Origin: an uncultured Chthonomonadales bacterium | GTDB lineage: Bacteria; Armatimonadota; Chthonomonadetes; Chthonomonadales; CAJBBX01 | Assembly: GCA_938005745.1 (NCBI GenBank) | Contig: CALLMM010000011.1 | Coordinates: 124,001-188,000, forward strand | Length of the DNA: 64,000 nt | Reading direction: 5' to 3' | Part shown: positions 1-8,524 of the stretch, one piece after another | How the letters are laid out: every line of letters starts with the position of its first letter | How positions within the stretch are numbered: position 1 is the stretch's first letter | The notes under the pieces: generated by a model | Database searches by the model: none | Told to the model about the DNA's origin: nothing | The model's input: the letters and a program-made list of their open reading frames with translations, nothing else | Program-made: the position numbers and the translations under genes

Positions 1-1516
1 CTTCCGTGAAGCCCAGAACGATCGTCCTGCCCTCCAGACGCAGCACCTGCTCCGTGCCAAAGATCGCCGCCGCCGCCCGCGACTTCTGCGTGATGCGCTG
101 CCGGACGCGGTGCCATACCCGGCGCACCACCTCCTCATCAATGGTCGGCGCGAAGCGGGGATCGGTCTCCTGTGTCAGCGGACGCGCCTCCTCCACCTCT
201 GCGGCAGGGGCTGTCCTCTCCGGCACTCTCTGCGAAGCGACCGGCTCCGGCGTCGTAACCGGCGGCGTCTCCCGGGTGACGGGAGCTGGCGGCGCGACCG
301 GGTTCCGAGCGAAGCCGGCGGACCCGGTCGCGGGTTCCGGCTGAACGGCGGCGCGCACTCTGGCAGCCGCCTCCTCTCGCCCGCTCACTACCGGCGCAGA
401 TACCGCGAAGGACGCGCCCAGACGTCCCGGCAGAATGGACCAGAACGCCCGCTCCAGCAGCAGGCGATGCTGATTGGTGAAGCGCAGATCGCGTTCGGCG
501 TCCGCCAGAATATCCAGCATCTTCAGAAGCTGATCGGGTGAAAAGCAGCGCGCCTGCTCCTGAAGCTGCTGAAATCGCTCCGGCGTCACCTCGGTCAGCG
601 CCTGCGGTCCCTGCGCGAACTGCGCCACCAGCAGATCGCGCAGATGAAGCTGCAGGGCGACCAGAAGCTGCTTCACATCCTTGCCCGACTCGATTAGCTC
701 TCCCGCTTTCAGATAGGCGGCTTGCAGATCGTCCGCCGCCAGGATCCGGGTGATGCTGTCCAGCATCTCCGGTCCGACCATGCCTACCGCCGTCAGCACC
801 GCCTCCACGCTCAGATGTCCGTCGGTATAGGCGAGCGCCTGCTCCAGCAGGCTGAGAGAGTCGCGGAACGAGCCTTCCGCGGCGCGCGCAATGGCGGAGA
901 CCGCCTCCGGATCGTAGGCGATACCCTCCGCCTCCAGCACGCTCTGCAGCAGCCGGATCAGATCGTGGATGGTGGCGCGGCGAAAGTCCATCCGCTGACA
1001 GCGCGAACGGATCGTGATGGGAACCTTGTGCGCTTCGGTCGTCGCCAGCACAAAGACCACATGCGCGGGGGGCTCCTCGATCGTCTTCAGCAGCGAGTCG
1101 AACGCCTTCAACGAGAGATCGTGCACCTCGTCTATGATATAGACCTTGAAACGCGCCTCCGCGGGGGCGTACTTGGCGTTTTCGATGATCTTCTCGCGCA
1201 CATCGTCAATGCCGGTCTCCGAGGCGGCGTCCATCTCGATCACATCCATGGCGCTGCCGTCCCGGATACGCTGGCACATATCGCAGACGCCGCACGGCTC
1301 CGGCGAGGGGCTGTCCCCCGCCTGACAGTTGAGCGCGCGCGCCAGCAGACGCGCCGTCGAGGTCTTGCCGCACCCGCGCGGTCCGCAGAAGAGATAGGCG
1401 TGCGCGATGCGTCCCATCCGGATCGCGTTCTGCAGCGTCGTCGTAACATGCTGCTGCCCGATGACCGCGCCGAAGGACTGTGAGCGATATTTACGATAGA
1501 GCGCGACGTAAGCCAT
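1..1516 (-). CDS. dnaX: DNA polymerase III gamma/tau subunit (partial, runs off left edge)
   Basis: Clamp-loader ATPase of the replicative polymerase, cytoplasmic. About 505 codons are visible without a stop, so the C-terminal tau part lies outside the window. Seen: N-terminus LYRKYRSQSF, Walker A GPRGCGKT at residues 45-52, a four-cysteine zinc module (C64, C75, C78, C81), Walker B DEVH at 129-132 and the SRC sensor motif at 171-173, all in the order of the DnaX family. After about residue 370 the sequence becomes a Pro/Ala-rich linker, as between gamma and tau domains. The ATG lies 18 nt after the stop of the caspase-like gene, with only a weak GGAT before it, so it is probably co-transcribed with the upstream genes. 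Family assignment is secure; the exact start is slightly uncertain. Confidence 0.95.
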   Translation of the reverse strand, partial: MAYVALYRKYRSQSFGAVIGQQHVTTTLQNAIRMGRIAHAYLFCGPRGCGKTSTARLLARALNCQAGDSPSPEPCGVCDMCQRIRDGSAMDVIEMDAASETGIDDVREKIIENAKYAPAEARFKVYIIDEVHDLSLKAFDSLLKTIEEPPAHVVFVLATTEAHKVPITIRSRCQRMDFRRATIHDLIRLLQSVLEAEGIAYDPEAVSAIARAAEGSFRDSLSLLEQALAYTDGHLSVEAVLTAVGMVGPEMLDSITRILAADDLQAAYLKAGELIESGKDVKQLLVALQLHLRDLLVAQFAQGPQALTEVTPERFQQLQEQARCFSPDQLLKMLDILADAERDLRFTNQHRLLLERAFWSILPGRLGASFAVSAPVVSGREEAAARVRAAVQPEPATGSAGFARNPVAPPAPVTRETPPVTTPEPVASQRVPERTAPAAEVEEARPLTQETDPRFAPTIDEEVVRRVWHRVRQRITQKSRAAAAIFGTEQVLRLEGRTIVLGFTE

Positions 1517-1534
1517 ATCCGATAACAGTACGCA

Positions 1535-3019
1535 TCAGCGATGAGACCGATTCGCCTGCGGCGCAGGCATCTTCATCGCCTCCTGAATCTTCGGCAGAAA
1601 GGCTTCCACCACCTTTTCCGCCATCCGGGTCAGCGCCTTGCGCGCCGCCTCTCCCTCCACCGCATCCCGGAAGATATCCCTCTGCCCCTCCGGCGCAAAG
1701 GTGCGCGAGTCGAGCACATTGCCCGCCTCGTCAATCAGTTCAACCGTGATGGTTGCCTTGACGACGAACAGTTCGCCCTTGATAAACTCGGTGTTGACCT
1801 GCAGCGCGGCGGAGGAGGTCTCCGCCTTTCCGCGTAGCAGGAACCTTGCCCCGACCTTCTGCGCCTGCTCCGCTGCTGCGCGGGGATCGCTCTCCTTCCC
1901 CAGAAGCTCCTGAAGCCTGCGCGCCGACTGCCGATCCACCACGGGGAACGACCGCTCTACCAGTTCCGACTTGATCCGGGTCTCGGCGATCTCGCTGGAC
2001 GGTCCCGGCTTACCATCGGGCAGCATCCGGGTCTCCTCCAGCATGACCACCAGCGCCGGACCGAGCGGCTCCGTCGCTTTCAGGCGGTCGGATGCCGGTC
2101 TGGGAAGCTGCTCGATCGCCTTCTCCGAACGCGACGCCAGCACAAAATCGGACTGCGGCGGCAGCGGATTCGGCAGCAGCACCGGGGTCTGTCTGTCCCC
2201 CACCTCCCGCACGCGCTGAGAGACAGCGGCGCGCAGATAGCTCTGAAGCCGCGAGACGGTCACCGTCTTCTCCATCGGACCGACGGCGGCTCCCATCAAG
2301 CCCTGCGCCAGATAGTAGGTGAAGACGCCGTGCCCGATATCCGGATATTCGTAGGAAGGCTCGTCCAGTTGTGAGGACGCCAGCACCACCACGCTGCCCG
2401 CGCTGATCTCCTCCTCCCGCTTCTCCGGCTTCTGAGAGACGCGCTCGACAATCCCCGACTTGGCGGAGCCGGAGTGACAGGCGTCCAGAATCACGATCTT
2501 GCGTCCGGCAGCGCTTCCGGTATGCATCACCTCGCGTATCAGCCGTGTGGAGAGCGCGCTGTTCTCCAGATCGCCGGGGCGAGCGTCTTCGGGAAGCAGA
2601 TAGCTGCGTCCCTCCAGTCCCGGCTTGCCATGTCCGGAGAAGTAGAACCAGAAGGTGTCTTCCGGGCGCGTCTTTCCGGCGATCTCTCTCAGCGCTTTCT
2701 CGATATTGCTGCGCGTGGGTCTGCGCACCGGCGCACTCTGATCGCTGGTCAGCAGAACGACATTCTCCGCGGGACAGCCGCCCACCGCCGGATCGGTCAG
2801 CGTCTGATAGATCAGGCGGGCGTCCTTGACGGCGTGCGAAAGCGGGCGAATGCCGTTGCGGTACTCCGACACGCCCACGATCACCGCCCAGCGGCTCCCC
2901 GTCAGACGCACGGTACGCTCCGCGCCAGTCGGAGCCGCGTCCGATCGCGCCCCGTTCCCCGCACAGAGAGACAGGGCGGCGGTCAGCAGGAGGATTCGCA
3001 TTGCAGAGATTTTCGGCAT
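1535..3019 (-). CDS. Secreted caspase-family (peptidase C14) protein with CsgG-like C-terminal domain
   Basis: A 494-residue exported protein. A signal peptide covers roughly residues 7-28. A caspase p20-like domain spans about 43-290, with the His of FSGHG at 130 and the Cys of LDACHSG at 181, the expected His-Cys dyad. Residues 325-480 resemble the CsgG/FlgO type periplasmic fold (VVDRQSARRLQELL, then a strand-rich part with FLLRGKA). The start is chosen because AGGA sits about six bases before the ATG; an internal ATG at residue 7 is possible. It follows the WD40 gene by 15 nt and precedes dnaX by 18 nt. The dyad suggests an active cysteine peptidase with caspase-like Arg/Lys/Asp preference, but substrate and trigger cannot be read from sequence. 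Confidence 0.85.
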   Translation of the reverse strand: MPKISAMRILLLTAALSLCAGNGARSDAAPTGAERTVRLTGSRWAVIVGVSEYRNGIRPLSHAVKDARLIYQTLTDPAVGGCPAENVVLLTSDQSAPVRRPTRSNIEKALREIAGKTRPEDTFWFYFSGHGKPGLEGRSYLLPEDARPGDLENSALSTRLIREVMHTGSAAGRKIVILDACHSGSAKSGIVERVSQKPEKREEEISAGSVVVLASSQLDEPSYEYPDIGHGVFTYYLAQGLMGAAVGPMEKTVTVSRLQSYLRAAVSQRVREVGDRQTPVLLPNPLPPQSDFVLASRSEKAIEQLPRPASDRLKATEPLGPALVVMLEETRMLPDGKPGPSSEIAETRIKSELVERSFPVVDRQSARRLQELLGKESDPRAAAEQAQKVGARFLLRGKAETSSAALQVNTEFIKGELFVVKATITVELIDEAGNVLDSRTFAPEGQRDIFRDAVEGEAARKALTRMAEKVVEAFLPKIQEAMKMPAPQANRSHR

Positions 3020-3034
3020 GGTGATCCTGATCGT

Positions 3035-4507
3035 CTAGGGAACGGAGGCGACGCGGGAGGACTTCTGAATGAGATCCGCCGTCAGGGAGCGCGCCGCCGC
3101 CTCGATCTCCGCGCGGCTGGTCGCCTCCGAACGCACCTCCACGCTCCTTCCCGTCTTCACATCAGTCAGCGACAGCGACAGCAGATACTGCTCTCCCTGC
3201 TTCTGGAGCCGTCCCTTGATGAACTTCTGCATCGCCAGCAGTTGTATCTGCGGCGACTCTTTCGTCAGTCCGCTGCTCGCCAGCAGCTCCTCGCCCAGTA
3301 TCTCCTGGACATTATTACGTGAAATCAGCACAAAAGCGTTCAGGCGGGAGACCTCGCTGCGAATCACCTCCGAGAGAGACAGCCCCAGTTCCCTCTCCTC
3401 GCTCTCCAGGTTCATCACCGCCAGCGTCTCGGCGGGAACGCCCGGACCTTCGAACCGGATGGGATAGAGATAGATCTCCCGACCGGCGGCGATCGCCAGC
3501 TGCAGTCCCCCTCTGCCGCGTCCGAAGGCGAGATAACGCACGGGACGGGGAAGGGTCAGATCGGCGGGCGCGAGCGGATTTTTCAGGTCCCAGACCCGGA
3601 CGCGGGTCTCCTGTCTCTGTGTCTGCCCGGTCGCCGCCAGCATCCGACCGTCCGCGCTCAGAGCGATGGAGGCGTTGGGATTTCGGGGGACGGAGCGGAA
3701 CGAGTCGCCGACCGCGCTCTGTTCGCCTGTCTCACGATCCACCAGCTTGATGTAGTGCTGCTCCTGAATATCGGCGTAGTTGCCCACGATGTGCGTCGCT
3801 TTCGCGGTGATGGCGATAATCTTCCCCTCTCCGGCGACGGCGGCGCTGCGCAGCTGCGCGTCTTTGCTCTCGCGGGAGGTTCTCAGTTCGAGCGACACGC
3901 CCTGCCCGTCCGCCAGATTATACCGGTAGCGTCTTCTGTCCGCGCCGATGGTGAAGAGGGTGTTATCGTCCAGATAGCGGAAAGCGACGGCAAGGATTCG
4001 CCCCTTATGATCCTGAAAGCGTCGCACGAGCCGCTGGCTGGAGAGGCTGAAGACCGCGACGACGCCGCTGTCATATCCGACGGCGACCGCCTGTCCGTTG
4101 GAGGAGAAGTCCGCCGTCTGCGCCTTTCCGGCGCGCTCCTGCGGGAAACGATCCACGCGCTGCAGGGAGCGCGTATCCCAGACCGCCGCCTGCCCGTCGT
4201 CGGCGACAGTCGCCAGCAGAGAGCCGTTCGGGCTGAATTGGGCGGCGTTGATGCGGGAGGCGTGCGCACGGATGACTCGCGGCTCCTCGCTGGAGGCGGT
4301 ATCCCAGAGCCACAGCCTGCCGTCGCGCAGACCGGCTGCCAGATAACGCCCGTAGAAGCTGAGCGCCAGCGCGGACGGCTCTTCCGGCGCGCTCATCGCG
4401 CGCGCGGCGGTAACATCCAGGCTTGCCGCGACATCCTGACAGACGCCGGGATGGCAGATAGTTAACAGGAGCAGCCCGATAAGCGGCAAACGGAGCGAAA
4501 CAGGCAT
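3035..4507 (-). CDS. Exported WD40-repeat protein with CsgG-like C-terminal domain
   Basis: A 490-residue protein with a signal peptide (hydrophobic residues 5-20, possible cleavage after VCQ). Residues ~40-345 hold WD40 blades, seen as repeating LALSF...LAAGLRDGRLWLWDT, INAAQFSPNGSLLATVADD and similar units, forming a probable beta-propeller interaction platform. Residues ~370-485 look like a CsgG/FlgO domain (VLISRNNVQEILGEEL, FIKGRL, LSLTDVKTG). Its partner gene 15 nt downstream encodes a caspase-like protease with a related tail, so the two may assemble together at the envelope. The start has AGGAG at seven bases. The role is inferred from domains only. Confidence 0.85.
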   Translation of the reverse strand: MPVSLRLPLIGLLLLTICHPGVCQDVAASLDVTAARAMSAPEEPSALALSFYGRYLAAGLRDGRLWLWDTASSEEPRVIRAHASRINAAQFSPNGSLLATVADDGQAAVWDTRSLQRVDRFPQERAGKAQTADFSSNGQAVAVGYDSGVVAVFSLSSQRLVRRFQDHKGRILAVAFRYLDDNTLFTIGADRRRYRYNLADGQGVSLELRTSRESKDAQLRSAAVAGEGKIIAITAKATHIVGNYADIQEQHYIKLVDRETGEQSAVGDSFRSVPRNPNASIALSADGRMLAATGQTQRQETRVRVWDLKNPLAPADLTLPRPVRYLAFGRGRGGLQLAIAAGREIYLYPIRFEGPGVPAETLAVMNLESEERELGLSLSEVIRSEVSRLNAFVLISRNNVQEILGEELLASSGLTKESPQIQLLAMQKFIKGRLQKQGEQYLLSLSLTDVKTGRSVEVRSEATSRAEIEAAARSLTADLIQKSSRVASVP

Positions 4508-4522
4508 CTCTCACTCCTGAAA

Positions 4523-4560
4523 GAGCGCGGTGCGACTTCTGCTGGAGTCGCACCGCGCTC
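4523..4560 (-). terminator. Hairpin terminator after the outer-membrane protein gene
   Basis: A 15-bp perfect inverted repeat (GAGCGCGGTGCGACT and its complement) with an 8-nt loop lies 12 nt after the stop of the upstream minus-strand gene and is followed by TTTC. It precedes the WD40 gene, so it may attenuate rather than fully separate transcription. Confidence 0.7.
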
Positions 4561-4572
4561 GCAATGGACCGA

Positions 4573-5184
4573 CTAGCGAAGGAAGAACTTCAATCCGAAG
4601 GTGATCAGATTCAGATTATCCCCGCCGCTGAACTTGCCCAGATGCTGGAACTCGATGAACACCGTCTGCTGCGGGGCAATGAAGAAGTCCACGCCCACAG
4701 ACAACTGATAGAAGGTATCGCTTTCGAACTGGTCGCCGAAGGACTGCGAGACGCCCACGCCGGCGTAGGGAACGGTGCGCGGCTTTCCGAAGCGGTACTT
4801 GCCGTAGACGCCGGCGAGACCGGACACATCATCATTGGAGAAGAACAGCCCCACCGTCGGACCGACCTCCAGTTCTGGCTTAAGGTAGTAGCCGACCTGA
4901 CCGAATAAGACGCCGCTGGTATCGCTGTTCTGAAAAATGACCGACCCGGCGAAGGAGATGGAGCGGGATCCCTGCACCGGACCGCCTTCAAACTCCTCCT
5001 GACCGCCGCCAAACGCCTTATAGGCTGCGGGAGGCGTAAAACTGGACGGAGACAGCGCATGCGCCAGCGTAGTCTTTCCGCTGGACGGCGAAGAGTCTGC
5101 CTTCTTTGCGTCCTGGGCGAATGCGCTCAGTGAGAGTGATGCAATAAACAGCGCGGAGAGCACGACAGAAAACGCTCGTTTCAA
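4573..5184 (-). CDS. Outer-membrane beta-barrel (opacity/porin-like) protein
   Basis: A 203-residue protein with a clear signal peptide ending in SAFAQ near residue 24, then a Ser/Gly-rich linker and alternating amphipathic strands (SISFAGSVIF, GVLFGQVGYYL, VPYAGVGVSQSF, LSVGVDFFI, QTVFIEFQHLG, LITFGLKFFLR). An eight-stranded Omp_b-brl type barrel is likely; the last strand carries aromatic residues as in BAM substrates. Translation seems to start at TTG with AGGAGG nine bases upstream. A terminator follows. Ligand or specific role is not visible; being upstream of the WD40/caspase pair suggests, but does not prove, an envelope link. Confidence 0.75.
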   Translation of the reverse strand: MKRAFSVVLSALFIASLSLSAFAQDAKKADSSPSSGKTTLAHALSPSSFTPPAAYKAFGGGQEEFEGGPVQGSRSISFAGSVIFQNSDTSGVLFGQVGYYLKPELEVGPTVGLFFSNDDVSGLAGVYGKYRFGKPRTVPYAGVGVSQSFGDQFESDTFYQLSVGVDFFIAPQQTVFIEFQHLGKFSGGDNLNLITFGLKFFLR

Positions 5185-5323
5185 GTAGGTAGTCCTCCTT
5201 GTTGTGATGGGGTGATTTGAGACGTAAGCCTGCTCTGTCGCTCATCAAAGGGAGATATCGTTTACAAGGCGGCGCGGGAACCAGACGCGCAAGACTTCTC
5301 CCCGCCGTGCAAAATGATAAAAT

Positions 5324-5594
5324 GATCGTGCACCCCACTTTTGTTGCGCCTCTCTTCAGGAGCAGTCGCAGGCGACTCCGGACAGGTATTCACGCGGCAC
5401 TCGGGGAATCATTCTTAGTGCTGCTGCCTTCCGACCCTGACACGGTTCGTATGCTCGCCGATGCGCGGAGCCCGTCCATCCACATCGTCTGCGGTTGTTG
5501 AACCGAAAAGAGACCACACCGAGAGTGGGGAGTTCGACCCCGCTGTAGCGGATTGCGGGTACAGGGCACCGCTAGCTCCCCATCTAGCACGATC
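5324..5594 (-). ncRNA. ffs: Large bacterial signal recognition particle RNA (scRNA, with Alu domain)
   Basis: The minus strand carries both hallmark parts of a Bacillus-type SRP RNA. The 5' Alu part has GCGGTGCCCTGTACC followed by GCAATCCGC. The S-domain helix 8 has GTGTCAGGGTCGGAAGGCAG with the GGAA tetraloop and AGCAG asymmetric loop (plus-strand 5419-5443). The outermost eight bases at the two ends (GATCGTGC and GCACGATC) are perfectly complementary and define a 271-nt molecule, the usual length of the long form. The RNA scaffolds Ffh for co-translational targeting of membrane proteins. It lies divergently from the esterase gene. No protein is coded here; the small open frames crossing it are spurious. 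Confidence 0.93.
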
Positions 5595-5601
5595 ACTGTA
5601 T

Positions 5602-5607
5602 ATTATA
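5602..5607 (-). promoter_or_regulatory. -10 element of the SRP RNA promoter
   Basis: A perfect TATAAT lies 7-8 bases upstream of the inferred SRP RNA 5' end on the minus strand. No good -35 hexamer is seen 17 bases further upstream. Confidence 0.65.
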
Positions 5608-5735
5608 CGTGCAAATCGCCCGTTTTTCCTTTCCTTTTCTTGCCGGTTCTCTCCGGCGGTTCGGACGCAGGGTCGCACCGCGCAGGGATTTGCCGACAGA
5701 GGCGGGAAAATGATAGCGAAAAGGAGGACAGACCG

Positions 5736-7697
5736 GTGAACTTTCGCCAGCTGGAACAGATCACGCCGGAGAGCAGTTTCTGGGACGTGCGCGATCAGTT
5801 GAAGTGGCACATCTATCATCGCTCCGAACGCGCCTTCGCCGCCGGAGACGCCGTTCGCGATCAGATTCGCACCCCGGAGGATCTGAAATCCTATCAGCAG
5901 CGCCTGCGAACCTTCTTCCTCGATGCGCTGGGCGGACTGCCCTCCTCAGATACCCCGCTGGAGGCGCAGACAGTCGGGGAGGTGAAGGGAGACGGCTTTC
6001 GGATCGAAAAGATCATCTTCCAGTCGCGCCCGCGTCACTATGTAACTGCGAACCTCTATCTGCCGGACAGTCTCTCCGCTCCGAGCGCCGCCGTGCTGTT
6101 TGTCTGCGGGCACTGGTCTCAGGGCAAACAGGCGCCGGAGTATCAGCAGGTATGTCAGACACTCGCGCTTACGGGTCTGATCGTTCTGGCGCAGGATCCG
6201 ATCGGACAGGGAGAGCGGTTCAGCTACTACGAGCCGTCTCTTGGACGGGTTACCGTGGGAGAGTGCTGCCCCGATCACGATCAAGCCGGGGCGCAGTGCG
6301 TGCCGCTCGGCGACGTGCTGGCGCGCTACTTCCTCCACGACTCCATGCGTGCGCTAGACTATCTGATCAGCCGACCGGAGGTGGACCCGCAGCGGATCGG
6401 CATCACCGGAAACTCCGGCGGAGGCACCCAGTCCAGCCTGATGATGATCGCTGATACGCGCCTGGCTGCCGCCGCGCCCGCCACCTTCGTCATGAACCGC
6501 CAGACCTACATGTACACGGGCGGAGCGCAGGACGCCGAACAGATATGGCACGGCTTCACAGCGGCAGGCTACGACCACGAAGATATTCTCCTCGGCATGG
6601 CACCCAAACCGGTGCGGGTGCTGGCGGTAACCTACGACTTCTTCCCCATCGAGGGGACTCGCCGCACGGTGGAACGCTGCCAGAGAATCTGGAACGCCTG
6701 CGGAGGCGAGAACAACCTCGATCTGGTCGAGGATGTCAGCGGACACTCCTACACGCCAAAACTGCAGCGCGCCGCCGCCGACTTTTTCGCCCAGCGACTG
6801 CTGGGACGCGAGGCGCAGATAGACGAGTCGCGTATACGGATATATGAACCTTCCGAACTCTGGTGCACCCGCTCCGGGCAGGTGCGCGGCGAGATGGAGG
6901 GAGCCGCCTTTGTCTTCGAGGCGAACCTGGAGCGCGCGAAGGCGCTGGAGGAGAGACGACGCGCGATTCCCGTCACGGAGCGGAGGGAGCGCGCGCGCTC
7001 CTGGCTGCGCGAGCGCGTCTTTGCCCATCGCGCCCCCTGCCGGCAGAACCTGCGCCTCTATTATACCGGGATGGCGGACGACCTGACGGCGGAACTGGGT
7101 CTCTGGTGGTCGCAGACCGATCTGCTCAACCATGGCTGCCTTCTACGGCATCATGAACGGGCGGACGAGACGCTGCCGGTAACCATTGCGCTCTGGGACG
7201 GAGGCACGAACAGCCTGCAAAGTCACGGCGAATGGATACGCCGCACATGCCGGAACGGGCGCGCCGTCCTCGTCCTCGATGTTTCGGGCACGGGAGTCCT
7301 GCAGCCCCATTCGCTCCATTCCGCCTACCATCCCGAAGAGTTCTACGGCGTGATACATAAACTCTCGGACGACCTGACCTGGCTGGACGACAGTCTGTGC
7401 GCCCTGCGCGTCTACGACGTGCTGCGAACGCTGGAGGTTATCGGGGAGTGGCGGGGCGTTCGCGCTGACGACCTGCATCTCTACGCGGACGGACGCTCCG
7501 GTATCTACGGGCGGCTGGCGGCGGCGCTGGAGCCGAAAATCCGGCGCGTGGAGATTGCGGGCGGTCTGCGCGCCTTCGCAGACCTCCTCTCCGAACGACA
7601 CTACGAGTCTCGCGGCGTCAAAAGTATCCTTCTGCGCGGAGCGCTCCGCCACTTTGATCTACCGGAGCTGGAAGATGAGCGATACCATCACCTCTGA
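5736..7697 (+). CDS. Alpha/beta-hydrolase (acetylxylan esterase-like) two-domain protein
   Basis: A 653-residue protein. The N-terminal ~345 residues form an alpha/beta-hydrolase: oxyanion-side strand SAAVLFVCGHWSQGK, nucleophile elbow GITGNSGGG with Ser near residue 227, and a likely catalytic His in DVSGHSYT near 336. The rest (about 350-653) looks like a second, degenerate hydrolase-like half (VTIALWDGG, VLVLDVSGTG) without an obvious nucleophile. A GTG start is chosen because AAGGAGG lies about nine bases upstream; the longer open frame would read into the SRP RNA promoter. It overlaps the next gene by 23 bases, so the two are co-translated. Probable role: deacetylation or de-esterification of a carbohydrate or natural product; substrate unknown. 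Confidence 0.75.
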   Translation: MNFRQLEQITPESSFWDVRDQLKWHIYHRSERAFAAGDAVRDQIRTPEDLKSYQQRLRTFFLDALGGLPSSDTPLEAQTVGEVKGDGFRIEKIIFQSRPRHYVTANLYLPDSLSAPSAAVLFVCGHWSQGKQAPEYQQVCQTLALTGLIVLAQDPIGQGERFSYYEPSLGRVTVGECCPDHDQAGAQCVPLGDVLARYFLHDSMRALDYLISRPEVDPQRIGITGNSGGGTQSSLMMIADTRLAAAAPATFVMNRQTYMYTGGAQDAEQIWHGFTAAGYDHEDILLGMAPKPVRVLAVTYDFFPIEGTRRTVERCQRIWNACGGENNLDLVEDVSGHSYTPKLQRAAADFFAQRLLGREAQIDESRIRIYEPSELWCTRSGQVRGEMEGAAFVFEANLERAKALEERRRAIPVTERRERARSWLRERVFAHRAPCRQNLRLYYTGMADDLTAELGLWWSQTDLLNHGCLLRHHERADETLPVTIALWDGGTNSLQSHGEWIRRTCRNGRAVLVLDVSGTGVLQPHSLHSAYHPEEFYGVIHKLSDDLTWLDDSLCALRVYDVLRTLEVIGEWRGVRADDLHLYADGRSGIYGRLAAALEPKIRRVEIAGGLRAFADLLSERHYESRGVKSILLRGALRHFDLPELEDERYHHL

Positions 7698-8445
7698 GCA
7701 GCTTGCCTGCTACCGAAAGAACGGTTATCTGTTGGTCGAAGACCTGATCCCGGCGGAAGAGACGCGCCGCCTGCGGGAGCGGGTTCGGGAGTACACGCAC
7801 GGCGGGCGTCCCGCCGATGCGCTGACCATCCAGATCGAGCCTCGCGTGCAGCGGGGCGAGATGACGGTAGAACATCCCGGCGACGGCATCCGCAAAATAG
7901 ACGGGCTGGTTCAGGCGGACGACCTGTTTTGCCGACTGTGTCTGCATGAGACGATGCTGGCGGTGATCGAGGCGATCCTCGGACCGGACATCAAGCTGTT
8001 CCGCAACTCCCTGATGCTCAAACCTCCCTCCGTCGGCTCGCAGAAGGGCTGGCATCAGGACTCTCCCTACTGGCCCATTGAGCCGATGGAACTCTGCTCC
8101 TGCTGGCTACCGCTGGACGATGCAACGCCGGAGAACGGCTGCATGGTGGTCGCGCCGGGTCAGCACACGCTCGGTCCGCTTCCGCACATCCATGTTACCG
8201 ACGACTACGTGATTCCGCCGGAGAGCCTGCCGGACGCAGAGACGACGGCGGTTCCGATGCGCGCCGGAAGCGGTCTCTTCTTCCACTCACTTCTGCCCCA
8301 CTACACCGCCCCCAATTTGAGCGCGCACTGGCGGCGCGCCATGGTGCTCTCCTATATGTCGGCGCGTTCCCGTTACACGGGAGAGGGCGACGGACCGGAG
8401 TTCTTCCCGGTGAAAGGCAGAACCTACCCCGGCTGCGTGCGATAG
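7675..8445 (+). CDS. Phytanoyl-CoA dioxygenase (PhyH) family Fe(II)/2-oxoglutarate oxygenase
   Basis: A 256-residue cupin-fold oxygenase. The Fe(II) triad is visible: His and Asp in GWHQDSPYW (about 126 and 128) and a distal His in LPHYTAPN (about 207-210), followed by an Arg-rich strand RRAMVLSYMS that could bind 2-oxoglutarate. The N-terminus EQLACYRKNGYLLVEDL is typical of the family. The start is the ATG inside the end of the esterase gene, with GGAG upstream. It is one of three PhyH proteins in the window, all next to hydrolases of carbohydrate type. Substrate cannot be told. Confidence 0.85.
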   Translation: MSDTITSEQLACYRKNGYLLVEDLIPAEETRRLRERVREYTHGGRPADALTIQIEPRVQRGEMTVEHPGDGIRKIDGLVQADDLFCRLCLHETMLAVIEAILGPDIKLFRNSLMLKPPSVGSQKGWHQDSPYWPIEPMELCSCWLPLDDATPENGCMVVAPGQHTLGPLPHIHVTDDYVIPPESLPDAETTAVPMRAGSGLFFHSLLPHYTAPNLSAHWRRAMVLSYMSARSRYTGEGDGPEFFPVKGRTYPGCVR

Positions 8446-8470
8446 CCCGAAAACCGGACGACAGAACAGA

Positions 8471-8500
8471 GCCGCCTGCATCCGCATGGATGCAGGCGGC
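8471..8500. terminator. Bidirectional hairpin terminator between convergent genes
   Basis: A perfect 13-bp inverted repeat (GCCGCCTGCATCC) around a 4-nt GCAT loop lies 25 nt after the PhyH stop and 24 nt after the secretin stop. TTTCC follows on the plus strand. Confidence 0.75.
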
Positions 8501-8524
8501 TTTCCTGCGAAGGGTTGACGCCGA

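Noticed and set aside
5415-5819. Small open frames over the SRP RNA
   Set aside because: The region is explained by a structured RNA with conserved motifs.
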